Source: Termitomyces sp. T153 (lineage: Eukaryota; Basidiomycota; Agaricomycetes; Agaricales; Lyophyllaceae). Taken from it: a stretch of DNA of 64,000 nt. Below the pieces are notes generated by a model. It ran no database searches. It was not told the DNA's origin and saw only the letters and a list, made by a program, of their open reading frames with translations. Shown one piece after another: positions 31,861-42,070 of this stretch. The translations under genes and the position numbers were made by a program. Location of the stretch: positions 496,001 through 560,000 of the forward strand of contig JACKQL020000035.1 in NCBI GenBank assembly GCA_018296165.2. The letters run 5' to 3'. The number at the start of each line of letters is the position of its first letter. Within the stretch, counting starts at the first letter, position 1.

Positions 31861-32760
31861 GTCCATTCTCCTTCACCTTCCTCTTCCTCTGGAGATTCAC
31901 ACCCAACACTCTGGACATCCTCATAGAGGGCCTCTCTATAAGGGAATGCCAGAGGGGGAGGACTTGGGAGGTTAAGATCAGCATAAGGGAGATGCCAAGC
32001 ATGATAGGCACATACAGCAGCATGCTCATGAACCTTGGCTCTCTACTTCTTATGGGCTTCTTCTGTGCAAGTAACGCAGTGGTATGGGCAACAACTCATC
32101 TTCACCTCACCCTTAGTCCAGTCAATCTCTGGGTTGTGTTCACATAGCCAGGTGAACTCCAAGATCATGTCTTGCTTTCCCAAACTAGTGACAGCAAAAG
32201 TGGCTTGCTCTGAGTAGTCTTGGTAGTGGAGGACCAGGTCCACCATGGAGCAAATAGAGCCAGCTTCATTGAGCATGCCATCAACATTGTATACAGGGAT
32301 AGGATGGGAAAGGGGGCGAGTGGTCAGGTAGTGTTGTTGCACATAGTCAGTATTAAGGAAGAGGCCTGTTGCACCACTGTCAAGGAGGGCAACCACACTT
32401 TGGATCTGCTGGGTGTCTGTTGTCTCAATTTCCACCTGTAGCTTCAGGGAAATGGTAGAAGGAGTGGAAGCAATAACATAACAATGGGGGAGGCAGCATT
32501 CCCATGCAGGAATATGAAAGCATGGGCCAGGAGGTGTGTTTCCAGCTGAGACTTTAGCTGGAAAGGGAGTTTGTACATCTGAGGAGGGGCTTATCATTTC
32601 AGGCATAGTATCAACAATGGCAACAGATATATTTGAGTCTATGGACAGGGAGGTGAAACAATTAGTACTGGGCAATGGGGGCATACTGGTCATCTGTTGC
32701 CCATTTAAAAATCCTCAGACTCTGGAGGAACCTCCTCCAATACATTGGCCACTTCCTCAG
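31861..32760 (-). pseudogene. B2 aspartic protease
   Basis: A 216-codon intact stretch (32043-32693) contains VALLDSGATGLFLN (DSG active site, about 32360-32400), SLGKQDMILEFTWLCEHNP and EIDWTKGEVKM, the full retropepsin fold of chromoviruses. The sequence below 32043 is a variable linker to RT. Confidence 0.9.
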
Positions 32761-34008
32761 AATGGACAGCTATAGGTGCATCTAGAGAGGGGGTTCCTGT
32801 AGCATCATGGGCTGCAATGAGTTGGATGAGCAGCTCTTCTTGCTCTGATGCTAACAAGTAGCAGACTTTTAGCCCTTGAGGACAGTAATGGGCAAAATGA
32901 CCTGCCTTTCTACAGCATCAACACAGCAAAGGGGTAGAGGACTGCTGTTGGGAAGCATCAATATCCATTGGGACTCCTTAGAGTAGGAAGCGCAGGGGAG
33001 CAGCATGAGGCATGAAGGAAGTAGCTGCACCTGGTCATGGGGATGCTAATGCAGGTGTAGAAGAGGGAGCTTGGAGGGTGAACCCTCTATGAGAGAAAGG
33101 GAAGGTTGGGGGTTGCCTCCACTGCAACTCATGTTGCAGTTCTATGAGCTGCCACTGCTCATGTGCCACCTTGTACCAGGTATTGACATGTTCATCATCT
33201 GGGTGCCTCTCTGCCATGCTGTCAATATGATCCCTGAGAGAGGGGTGGAGTCCATCACAGAAAGTTAGGCAGAGTTGTAGACTGTCTGGATATCCAGCCT
33301 ATTCAACTAAGGCACAAAAGGAGTCAATGTACTCATTAAGTGACTGCTTCCCTTGACCATACTGAGTTTGGTCTCAAAGGGAAAGAGCTGTGGTTTTAGC
33401 AGGGTCAAGGGGAAAGAACTTTGCTTGGAACTCCTTCTCAAACTCTGTCCAGCTAGAGAAACTCTCCACTCCTCCTGGGTGTCAGAAGATATGCAGTGCA
33501 TAGGTTGAGGCTCAACCAGCTTTCATATAGGAGAGGACCCAGGGAATTTTCAAGGCATCTGAGGTAAAGGCTTTACTGCTCAGCTTGATATAGGTGATGC
33601 AGGACTGGAGGAAATGTTCTCCAGCGTTACAATCTCCATCATATACATCAGGGAGTGTAGGATGAGGGAGTTTGGAACAAGGAGCTGGAGGCCTAAGCCA
33701 GATGCAGACACAGACCATTCTGCAGCAGCTGGAGTCAAAAAGCCTGAGCTAGGTGCAGATACAAACTGTTCTGCATCTGCTGGGGGCATTGAAGGTGTGG
33801 TAGGAGCAAGGGAGAGATGTTCCAGAAGGGCTTGGAGAGAAAGGGACACTGCTTCAGTAGTTTGACCAAGTTCAGTGAGTTCAGCCATGTGGAAAGTAAG
33901 GGAGGCTTGGGTAAGTTGAATGTGTATCTCCAGAGACAGCAAACAACTCCAGGCATTGTCCTGGGGACTTGAAGCATCAGGAGGTGCTAGAGGGGTTGGC
34001 TGGGTCAT
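32761..34008 (-). pseudogene. B2 gag
   Basis: The start is ATG 34006-34008 (MTQPTPLAPPDASSPQD). An N-terminal helical segment FHMAELTELGQTTEAVSLSL is followed by a capsid segment in other frames (PDVYDGDCNAGEHFLQSC, FSSWTEFEKEFQAKFFPLD, CLTFCDGLHPSLRDHI) and a zinc knuckle CRKAGHFAHYC at about 32890-32930. The usual order of a gypsy gag is complete but broken by several shifts. Confidence 0.87.
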
Positions 34009-34124
34009 AGGAAGGGCACAGGGGCACTAAGACACTAATGGGGGAGAGACCTTTTGAGGAACCAAGTAGAAGCTCAAGTAACCAAAAAGGGGGCTCCCAG
34101 ACCAAATCTAGAGGCTTGTTCTGC

Positions 34125-34565
34125 TGTAATGGTGACCTCTGGAGGCTGTGGCTCAATCACACAGCTGGCAAAGGGAAATCCAAAGTCCATTCAGTACTAT
34201 ACAGTGTCTACTGAGATAACTACTCACTTGGCAAAGGGAAATCCAAAGAGAACAAGTCTGGAGATTCCCTAGGCCAGATGTGACGCTTCAGAGACTTCAG
34301 AAGCATGAGAAACAACTGTACAGTATGACAGAGAAAAAAGACAAAAGTGATGTGTCAGCAATTGGTCAGCAGTTACATAAGCTGGTGGCAGTGTCAAAGG
34401 GGCCACACTTGTCTGAATCATGGACAGAGAACTGGTGCAGCCTGAGGGCTGAAGCTAGGACCAATAGATAGGGAAAAGGAAGGAGAATAAAGGAAAACTA
34501 TAGCAGAGCAAATCTGACAAGAACTGGAGAAGGAGAAGGGGAAACAAGTGGGATGTCCCCTGACA
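34125..34565 (-). repeat. B2 5' LTR (441 bp)
   Basis: It begins TGTAATGGTGACC on the plus strand and ends CCCCTGACA. The minus-strand continuation after the LTR is GCAGAACAAG and then TGGTCTGGGAGCCCC, a plausible primer-binding site about 20 bp from the LTR, shared with B1. It differs from its partner by transitions and by lacking the 21-bp duplication. Confidence 0.93.
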
Positions 34566-34570
34566 GCCCC

Positions 34571-34984
34571 TAGCCTATCAACTCCAGCTCCTAGCAAAGA
34601 TGTGCCAGCTTCATCTAGTGTTCAATGTGGTCAAATTGACTCCAGCTCCAAGGAATCTTATTCTGGGACAATGTCCACCACCCCCACCACCTCTGGTAGT
34701 GGTTGACAGCAACAAGGAGTACAAGGTGGAGGAAATCCTAGATAGTCATTTATTCCAGTGACAACTAAATACAAGGTGAAGTGGAAGGGCTATGGAATCA
34801 AGAACATCTCCTGGGAACCATAGGAGAATGTACATGCCCCAGGGCTTATTAAGAAGTTCCACAGGAAGCACCCAGATGCTCTGCATGCCATATAAGGAAT
34901 CTATCCTATTTCACCAGTGAACAGAGCAATTAAGGACTTTTTCTACTCTGCATGTCAAGATGCTGCATGCTAGAGGGGGGGTGA
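34571..34984 (+). pseudogene. B1 integrase tail, chromodomain and polypurine tract
   Basis: It resumes LAYQLQLPAKMCQLHLVF directly after the B2 target duplication. A chromodomain follows at about 34700-34830 (EYKVEEILDSHLF, then in the next frame TKYKVKWKGYGIKNISWEP with its aromatic residues). Such modules read methylated histones and steer chromovirus integration to heterochromatin, as known for the group. A tail FHRKHPDALHA follows. The polypurine tract AGAGGGGGGGTGA (34972-34984) abuts the 3' LTR. Confidence 0.88.
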
Positions 34985-35348
34985 TGTCAGGGGACTTCCA
35001 TTTCCAACCTCCATGACTTGTTCCAGTGTCTCTGCAGCTTGTTCAGCATCTTTGGGGCTTGTTTCAGAACCCCAGAGATCTTCAGAGATCTGCAGAACTT
35101 TTCTTATTACCTCACCAATCATCTTTCTAGGGTTAGAACTACAACCTTCTGTACAATTGCTCTCATGCCTCCACTGCCCACTGATGCACCAGACCAAGCA
35201 GTGGGAATCCTTAAACTTGTTCACTTTGGATTCCCCTCTGCTGGGTGATTAGTTACTGCTTGTATCTTTGTCTACTTGCTAATATACTCTGAATTCCCCT
35301 CTGCTAGCTGTGTGACTCAGATCTGCTGCCCCAGAGGTTGCCCTTACA
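34985..35348 (+). repeat. B1 3' LTR (364 bp)
   Basis: It begins TGTCAGGGGACTTCC and ends GGTTGCCCTTACA. The ends match the inverted ends of the B2 LTRs, but the middle differs: two GGATTCCCCTCTGCT-like phrases stand where B2 has GGATTTCCCTTTGCC. The right edge abuts family A sequence (A2). Confidence 0.9.
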
Positions 35349-36537
35349 GCTGGAGTGATTTGTAGTTGTTATGCAGGGATTTTATTCTGTAAAACGCATG
35401 CAATGGGGATGGCACTGATAATTTTGATATTGAGGGGTTCTCAGATTGATGGAGTTGGGTGTTGGAGTTGCAGTGGTGGGGCCCAGAGCTGTAAGGATGG
35501 GGTCTGGAGATGTGGTAGTGGGGTTTGGAGCTACCTAGAGTCAATGGTCAGGGTGCTTTGAGCTTCTATATTGATTCTACAGGATATTAGAAAAGAAGCC
35601 TTTAGAGTGTGTTTAAGGAGAACTGGGGTAGAGGTGCATCTTTAACTATCAAAGGCTTCCAGATCAATGAGACTGAGTGCTGGAGTTGTGATGCTGGGGT
35701 CTGGAACTGTAGTAGTGGAGTCTGGAGTTGCCTGGAGTCATTAGTCAGGATACTTCAGGCTTTTGGAATCAATTCTAGGAAGTGTTGAAGGATTCCTTCA
35801 GGGTGTGTCCAAGAGGAGTCAGGGTGGAGGTGTGCTTTCCTCCCTCTCTTTGTTATCCTTGAAGGTTGTTGGGGTTTAGTTTGCTCCAGAGCTGTGGGAG
35901 TTGGGGTTGGGATGTTGAAGTTGAGAAGGGCTGAGAGTGGGGGAAATGGTGATTGCTAGGTTTGTTTTGGGGCCTGGGAATTGCATGGTGAGGTTTTTTT
36001 GGTCAATGTTGGGGCTGTCATCCTGTAACCAGAGACATCCTAGTATGACTAGAGTCAACTCTGGAGGCTGGGTAATGAGGGACTGGACCTGGAATCTTAA
36101 ATTGTTGTTGAGTATGAGGGAGTTGTTGTGAGATTGGACATTCTGAGTAGGATGAGCTCTGATTGAAGGGCTGGGATTTAAAGGATTGCTTGTGAGTACT
36201 TTATGTGGAGGGTCAAATTATCTGCTAACAAAGGTGTGGGAAGCTTCATTGTTGATGAGAGTGGAGAGGATTATTAGGGAGTTGTCAAGTTGGACAAGAA
36301 TGGTTGCATGGACCTCAGACAGAGCTGTGGGGGGTCCCAGGGGTATGAGTGGTGTCTCCCTGTCTCTTGGGGTGGGGTGGGATGTTGAAGAGCATTGGTT
36401 CAGAGTTGAGTGGCTATTCCAGTTGAGGTGGAGGGCAAGGCTGGGTCAGTGGGTTCAGGGTTTGGTGGTATGGGGCCAGAAGAAGCTGAAAATGAGAGGG
36501 CAGAGGTGTGTAGCTGGGTGGCTAGTATTTGGAGGTC

Positions 36538-36873
36538 CTATTGTTGTTCATTAGTGAAGGTGACAGTTGTTTCCATGCAGTGAGTGATATTTCCAGTGGA
36601 GTTAAGATCATTGTCAAAGAACTTGGAAAGAATGGGGGTGCCAGGGTGCCAGAGGGGTTGCTGAGTGATTGCCACCAGGGATTTGTCAATGAAGTGGTTG
36701 GTTGTGCCACTGTTGATCATCATAGGGGCAGAGCTAGCAGAGTAGGGAAGAGAGATGCAGAGGAGGAGGGTGCATGAGGGGTGCAATGGGAGGTGAGCTG
36801 GAAGGGTGTCCAGAGAGAGAACCATTGTGTGAGAATGTGGCTGGAGTGGAGGAGATGTTGGTGTCTGATCCAC
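36538..36873 (-). pseudogene. A2 aspartic protease
   Basis: A 111-codon intact stretch holds MMINSGTTNHFIDKSLV, matching the A3 sequence VNSGTTDNFIDESLV. The catalytic DSG is NSG in both, so either the Asp was lost before they diverged or both changed by G-to-A. It continues FDNDLNSTGNITHCMETTV, the following strand of the retropepsin fold. The N-terminal part MVLSLDTLPAHLP also matches A3. Confidence 0.85.
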
Positions 36874-37028
36874 AACTTAATGTGCCTTCATGGTCAGAGT
36901 GAGACAGAGTAGATCATAGTAGGCTTCAGGCACCAGCCAACTATAAACATTGGTTGGATTTCCAGCAAAAGTGTTTGCAGGGTTAAATGCAGACATTGAG
37001 AGCAGAGTAAGGAGGAGTTTTGATATTA

Positions 37029-37740
37029 TGTCAGGTTCTGCTAACCACAAGGGCTCAGCTTAACTAGGCAAGTTCTTACTAGGCAGATGCAATGTCCTGC
37101 ACTTATAACCTAGTGTTCCAGGGAGGTCCAAACTTCAGATACTTACAAGGATAAGCCAAGGAGAGTAGTCCAAGCAAGTCAGCAGTGGTCTGGAGAAGTC
37201 TGAAACAAGGTATAAAGGAGGGTTGAGCTTGGGGAAGATTCAGATACAAGTCTGGAGGCAAGTATCAAGTATGCAGAACAAGCAAAGGCTATGCAAGTGA
37301 TGGAAGCAGGGCCAGAGATTGATGGGGGATCAATCAGTATCAATGGGTTCTAGGGCCAAGTGTAGAGTGAGGTCCAGAGTTAATTATGAATGTACGAGGT
37401 TGTCAAAGTATGATCAGAATTTATAACAGAGTTAGAGTTGAAAGGGATTTAGGCAACAATAAAGGAAATAGAGGCAGACAAGATGAGATGGAGTCAAGAC
37501 AAGACAGAGATGAGAACAAAATAGGATTGAGACCAGACACAAGGCTAGAGACAGGAAATAGAGACAAGACCAAGAAATGTAACCAGAATGCAAATATAAC
37601 AGAGAAGTATCAGCAATATCAAGACTACTGTAGCAGATATTGCTCTACAACTTATATACTAGCTATCAGAACTCCTCTCAGGACTGCAGGTCTGACAGTG
37701 GGGCTTGTCAGAGGTGTGCAGTGGAGACCATAACCTATAG
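37029..37740 (-). repeat. A2 5' LTR, truncated
   Basis: It begins TGTCAGGTTCTGC on the plus strand and follows the A1 LTR through the TATA region (CTTATATA, 37651-37658) to about GGGGCTTGTCAGAGG. The last 400 or so bases are missing. It is AT-shifted by loss of CpG. Confidence 0.82.
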
Positions 37741-38170
37741 ATAATTACAGTTGTTTAGTTCTCAGTCACACCAATGTAATGAAGTACAACTGAGCATTAC
37801 CTATAGATGAAAACAGTGTTTACAGGAAATAAATGAGTATGGAATAAGCAAGATATAAGGACTATGAGCTCACTCTTATTCACACCAATATAATGAAGTA
37901 TGACTGAGGGTGGCTTTCTGTATATCCAAAGCATAAGAACAAATATATTTAAGGTTTATGGCAAAGACTAGCAGATACCAATCATGCAGAAGGTAACCTA
38001 CAAGGGAATTGAGGCACATGACATGACAGTTGTGCAAGTCAATGCTCAACAAGGTTATAGACCCCATTTGCACTTTTACTTCATAGAGCTGTTGCTCCAA
38101 AACAACTCAAAAATAAACCACATTACATTATATGCACTATGTCCACTTACAAAATTACCTACAACAAAAC
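37741..38170 (+). other. Unassigned AT-rich stretch, probably copia-2 5' region
   Basis: No gene is seen. The phrase CACACCAAT(A/G)TAATGAAGTA occurs twice, about 110 bp apart (near 37768 and 37878). The position just before the copia-2 gag start suggests remnants of its LTR or leader, but without a second copy no LTR edge can be drawn. Confidence 0.4.
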
Positions 38171-38910
38171 ATGACATCTACACATCCATCTAACCCACCA
38201 AATTTCCTGAAAGAAGCCCACTTTGATGGCACTAACTATGTCACATTCAAAAACCAAGTCATAATTGCTGCCAGGGCTCAAGGTGCCTACAGGTACCTAG
38301 ATAGAATGATCACTAAGCTAACAAAGGTATCCATCATAAAAGAGAGTGAGCAAAAACCTACCTGATGGTCATTGACTTCTCCATTCCTAGAGCAGTCTGA
38401 TTATCTACAATACCAAAAACCCTGTGGGATTAGGGATCAAAATGGATGGTTCTGCTGCAGAAACATGAGAGGAGCTCACCAGTAACTATGGATTATCCTC
38501 AGAGATAGCTGCTATGAATGCTAAAAAACACTTATGAGACACAGAATTCACTGATGGCATGGACTTCTGGAAGCACATGGAGGATCTTCAAGAAAAATGG
38601 AAGTTGGCAACAGAACAAGGAGCAATACTAAATGATGCAGCATTCTGAACTATGCTTCTCCTGGAATGCAGTGGTAGCTGGAGTGTGTACCATGAAAACA
38701 TCTAAGGACATTATTGCAGCACTCACCATACACTGGGATTAATTAGTACTACAGAAGCAGAAATTGGGAGTTTCAGTAATGGTGCTACAGGCACAGACCA
38801 AACTGAGGCTAGTATGTGTCAACCTCAACTGCCAAAGAAATGGACACACTATCAAAAATTGTTACTGGAAGGGTGGAGGAAAAGAGGGAAAATTTCTGCC
38901 TAACTTTAGG
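38171..38910 (+). pseudogene. copia-2 gag
   Basis: The start MTSTHPSNPPNFLKEAHFDG is at 38171, followed by TNYVTFKNQVIIAARAQGAY, the typical copia gag opening where a substrate-like block LDGTNYxxWK is expected. Stops and shifts occupy 38360-38760. A zinc knuckle in the form CVNLNCQRNGHTIKNC (CX4CX4HX4C) lies at about 38815-38862, with WKGGGKEGKF after it. Confidence 0.82.
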
Positions 38911-39059
38911 AACAAGGAGAAGATCTTCCAACCCCCATCTAGTAACATCTCCAACAATACAATCTTGCTTGCCATGAACATAGCCATCTTGACCACTCAA
39001 GGGGAAGCCAACATGCAAACCCCTTCTACACAAGCACACATCATGTATGCACTCTCAGC

Positions 39060-39340
39060 TACAACTCAGACTGCAAAAGACACATCAGAAATCCCCACAT
39101 ATGCCAATTCAGGGGCAACTGACTATTTTTTCATCAGCAAGGATGCATTCTTGGACTATGAGGAACTATTGAGCCCCATCAAAGAACATGCTGCCCCAAA
39201 AAGTGTGATGTTTTGTGTAGTCAGACAAGGTACTGTATGCAGAATGTGCAAAACTGCAAATGGCTCATCAGAACTAGTATTCAAGAATGCTCTACATGCC
39301 CCAGACCTTACCTCAAACCTAATCTCCATAAATAAATTTG
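39060..39340 (+). pseudogene. copia-2 aspartic protease
   Basis: IPTYANSGATDYFFISKDAF (about 39090-39150) holds the active site as NSGAT in place of DSGAT, a G-to-A type change. NALHAPDLTSNLISINKF at 39286-39340 is the standard C-terminal block. The frame is open from 38764 to 39876, the longest intact stretch of any element here, yet the catalytic Asp is lost. Confidence 0.88.
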
Positions 39341-39399
39341 GCCTAGCTGGATTCAACATCATTTTTGGTGGTGGACTAGTTTGCTTCCAGAACTCAGCT

Positions 39400-40400
39400 G
39401 GCAGGGAAGTCTTATATGGCAAGGAAAAGGGAGGAATGTACCTAATTGGTGCACTCAGAGGAATGGAAGCCCCATTGGCCATGACTGCCAAGTCTATGAT
39501 GAAACCCACAAGTCTTGACATCTGGCATAGAAGATTTGGTCATGCTAGCATATCCATAATCAAGAAGGCCTTAGCAGGGCATCTTGTAGACAGTCTAGAG
39601 GTAAAAGGCAAACTCACCATATCTGGAGTGTGCAAAGACTGTATCTACAGCAAGCATGCTGCTCAACCATATAATGTTGTGGTAGAACCTGAGGGAGCCC
39701 CAAATGACTATGTATATATAGACTTGTGGGGGCCAGCAAGTGTGACATCTATGGGTAGAGCAAACTGCATGATGGTAGCAGTGGATGGTGAATCATTGCA
39801 CATATTGGTATACTTTCTAACAAGAAAAGATGCCATGACCACTCTCACTGTGTTTGTCATATCACACCAAATCTGAGCACCAGACCAGATGTAAACTGCA
39901 TGAAATAAGGGTTGATGTGGGTAGAGAATGGTTAAATGAATTGTGGACATCATACCTGAGTACACATAGCATCATCCTCAGGGTCACTACACCCTATGTG
40001 CATGCCCAAAATGGTGTGGCTGAATGAGCAAACCAAATGATCCTAGAGTGAGTGCATTGCATCCTGGCTGAAAGCAAATTACTCAAAGGACTCTGGGCAG
40101 AGGCTGTGGCAGCTAAGGTCTACACAAGAAACTTACTCCCATCATCACACTACCCAAAAATAATCCCTAAGCATTCCAGGATGGGTAGATGGCAGGAGGT
40201 AGACCACCTACAACCATAGGAGTGTCTGGCCTGGGAAAAAGTACCTGATGAGTTAATACAGTCCAAACTAGATCCTAGGTCAGTCAGAACATGCCTTGTA
40301 GTGTATGCAAATAGTGGTAACCACCTGTACAATCAGCAATCAAGGTATATTGTTACATCATAAGATGTTATCTTTGAAGAGGGAGTAGGACATTGCCCTC
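39400..40400 (+). pseudogene. copia-2 integrase
   Basis: The pre-integrase zinc motif is DIWHRRFGHASISIIKKA ... CKDCIYSKHA (39520-39670). The core starts YIDLWGPASVTSMGRANCMM (first Asp at about 39720). The catalytic-centre part and the C-terminal block (VYANSGNHLYNQQSRYIVTS-like, about 40310-40360) lie beyond stops. One shift occurs near 39877. The product would insert cDNA. It is dead. Confidence 0.83.
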
Positions 40401-40936
40401 TCACCATACTTGATGAAGCCATTGAGGGAGACATACCACTCTCAGTTGCCACCCAAGAACCCCCAACTCCAACACCTAGCTCCAGCCAAGTTCTCCTCAG
40501 ACAACCTGTGGCATCAAGGATCCAACCAGGGCCAATGTACCCTGACACTGTGCCTGGTACTGACTCCACAATTGGAGGCTCTGATCAGACACCATCCCCT
40601 GCAATCATGCAAACCCTATGCAGGTTGACAAGACTAGCCAGGCCAACCTCAGCTCTAATTGCAGCACAAGAAACCTTGCAAAGGGAACAGGACATGCATG
40701 AGGAAGGAGAAGACTGGGCTTCTGCAGAGGACCAGCCAATGGCTATGATGGCTGAGAGCCCATACAGTTACTTGTTGGCCATGGATGCTAGAGAGGAGAT
40801 GAACATACCAAAGACCTACATAGAGGCAATGAAGAGGAGCAACTTATGGCAACCAGCAAATGAGGAATTAAGAGTGATGGAGGAACAAAGTGTCTTTGAA
40901 CTCATGAATAAAGTGATGGTGCCAAAGGACACCAAG
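40401..40936 (+). pseudogene. copia-2 integrase-RT linker and RT start
   Basis: The open stretch 40508-40942 covers the low-complexity linker (ALIAAQETLQREQDMHEEGE) and the first RT residues: TYIEAMKRSNLWQPANEELR and MNKVMVPKDTK. In a normal copia RT the next residues would be the VVGSRW-like motif, but the sequence changes to minus-strand Helitron at 40931-40936. Six bases, ACCAAG, are common to both sides of the join. Confidence 0.8.
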
Positions 40937-41036
40937 CAGTGAGTGCAGTCTTGTTTGCATTAGGCCTGGCAGCTACCATCTCCAAAGGCTCATTATCCTG
41001 AAAGTAGACTTCATGTTGGCCCTCCAAATGCATAGG

Positions 41037-42070
41037 TTATTGATATGCAGGGGGATGTTCTCCATGCATGTTAAATTCAAAGATGTGCCAGCAAGCCTCA
41101 GGTGCAGAGATGTATCTGGCATCCAAGTGTTCCTTGATTTCATCCCTCTGGTCCATCTGCTCTCCAGCAATCTCCAAAAGTTGTCCTATCATGGCCTTTG
41201 TAGATGTACTTGTGAATATACTTGATAGCTTCCACTGAAGCACAAACCTCCACATTGATATGACTTTTGTACTTGGCTGAGAGATAAGGGTTGTATGGGA
41301 CAACATTACAATTGTCATAAAGATGACCATTCTTTTCAAAGAAGTGCCCATTGTCAGGTCTGGCATGCTGAGGATAGCCATTATCTCTGTACTGAGTAGC
41401 CTCTTGGAATTCCTTTGGGTATTTCTTGGAACATTTGCCATCTACCATGCACTTAGCATTGGGTTTGGCAGCTCCACATGGACCATGGACTATGTTGGTA
41501 GTAACAACCTGACAATAAAGATAAGTAACTGACTCCAAGATTCAAACAAAGCCAATACCTGATACAATTGAGGCTGGGCAACTGGATCTGGAATTTGGGC
41601 AGAGACAATGGAATCCACATCAGATGCATCCTTAATCCCATGATGGCAATGGAAAAAGATCAAGATGTGCATATGTGGAAGTCCTCTCTTTTGAAATTCA
41701 ATGGTATGAACATAAGCCACACAGCTGTCAAAGAGACCTTCCTTGATCTCCTTCACCACAGCATTTTTCTTGAGTTCAAATACTCTGGCAACAATATCAG
41801 GTTGATCAGCAGCTGTTTGCCTTTTCCCATTGACTGCAGGTTTCTTCAAGAGAGCTTCTTCAGTTTCTGACCACTTTGGATTGGCAGTCATAGTTAAGAA
41901 GAGGTCAGGTTTTCCAAAATTCCTGCAGATAGCCATAGAGTCCTGGAATAATTGCTGCATATGTTGATCACTTCCAGTATGGGAGGATGGGAGGATAACA
42001 CAACAACTTTGTGGAGTAACTTGTTCATCTCCAGCAACATCATCCACTATGCACTGAATAGACTTCAGCT
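41037..42070 (-). pseudogene. Hel-1 Rep (HUH) nuclease domain
   Basis: The blocks are GSDQHMQQLFQDSMAICRNF, KPDLFLTMTANPKWSE, EFQKRGLPHMHILIFF (HxH metal-binding site of the HUH nuclease) and, after an intron, EAIKYIHKYIYKGHDR with the paired tyrosines that nick and join DNA. The intron is 41509-41558 on the minus strand (50 bp, GTATTGG...TGTCAG) and joins QLYQ to VVTTNIVHGPCGAAKPNAKC. The same intron with the same edges occurs in Hel-2. Small frame breaks after the tyrosines mark decay. The protein would start rolling-circle transposition. Confidence 0.88.

Larger units (their letters stand above)
28482..34565 (-). mobile_element. Ty3/gypsy chromovirus B2, nested in B1
   Basis: It has LTRs at 28482-28943 (462 bp) and 34125-34565 (441 bp) and a perfect 5-bp target duplication GCCCC (28477-28481 and 34566-34570). 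The minus-strand order is gag, protease, RT, RNase H, integrase, partial chromodomain. The polypurine tract AGAGGGGAGGTGA precedes the 3' LTR. Its proteins are close relatives of B1, but the middle of the LTR differs, so it is a sister subfamily. It still has an intact YLDD in RT, but stops and shifts are scattered and CpG is depleted. Confidence 0.95.
16471..35348 (+). mobile_element. Ty3/gypsy chromovirus B1, split by two nested elements
   Basis: The truncated 5' LTR is at 16471-16623 and the full 3' LTR at 34985-35348. The coding order is gag (16730), protease, RT to 19298, RNase H from 26745, integrase to 28476, then chromodomain from 34690. It is split at 19299-26744 by family A element A1 and at 28482-34565 by relative B2. 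Discounting both leaves about 5.3 kb, a normal gypsy size. Stops of Trp-to-stop and Gln/Arg-to-stop type are abundant and CpG is nearly absent. The element is dead. Confidence 0.92.
35349..37740 (-). mobile_element. Gypsy family A fragment A2
   Basis: The minus strand has a truncated 5' LTR (37029-about 37740), a short leader, then the protease and the region after it, ending abruptly at the B1 LTR. Near 35344-35440 the minus strand reads SVPSPLHAFYRIK, similar to the A3 stretch near 51910. As in A1, only about 180 bp separate the LTR from the protease, so gag is absent. CpG is nearly absent. Confidence 0.82.
38171..40936 (+). mobile_element. Ty1/copia element copia-2, 3' truncated
   Basis: The plus-strand order is gag, zinc knuckle, protease, integrase, then the first residues of the RT linker, which stop at about 40936, where Helitron sequence begins. 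RT, RNase H and the 3' LTR are missing, and no LTR can be defined. It is more divergent from copia-1 than a recent copy would be (different gag and integrase), so it is a separate copia family. It is inactive. Confidence 0.88.

Noticed and set aside
37741..38170. A copia-2 LTR
   Set aside because: Only one side is present, so the ends cannot be defined. The 20-bp repeated phrase is too short to count as paired LTRs.
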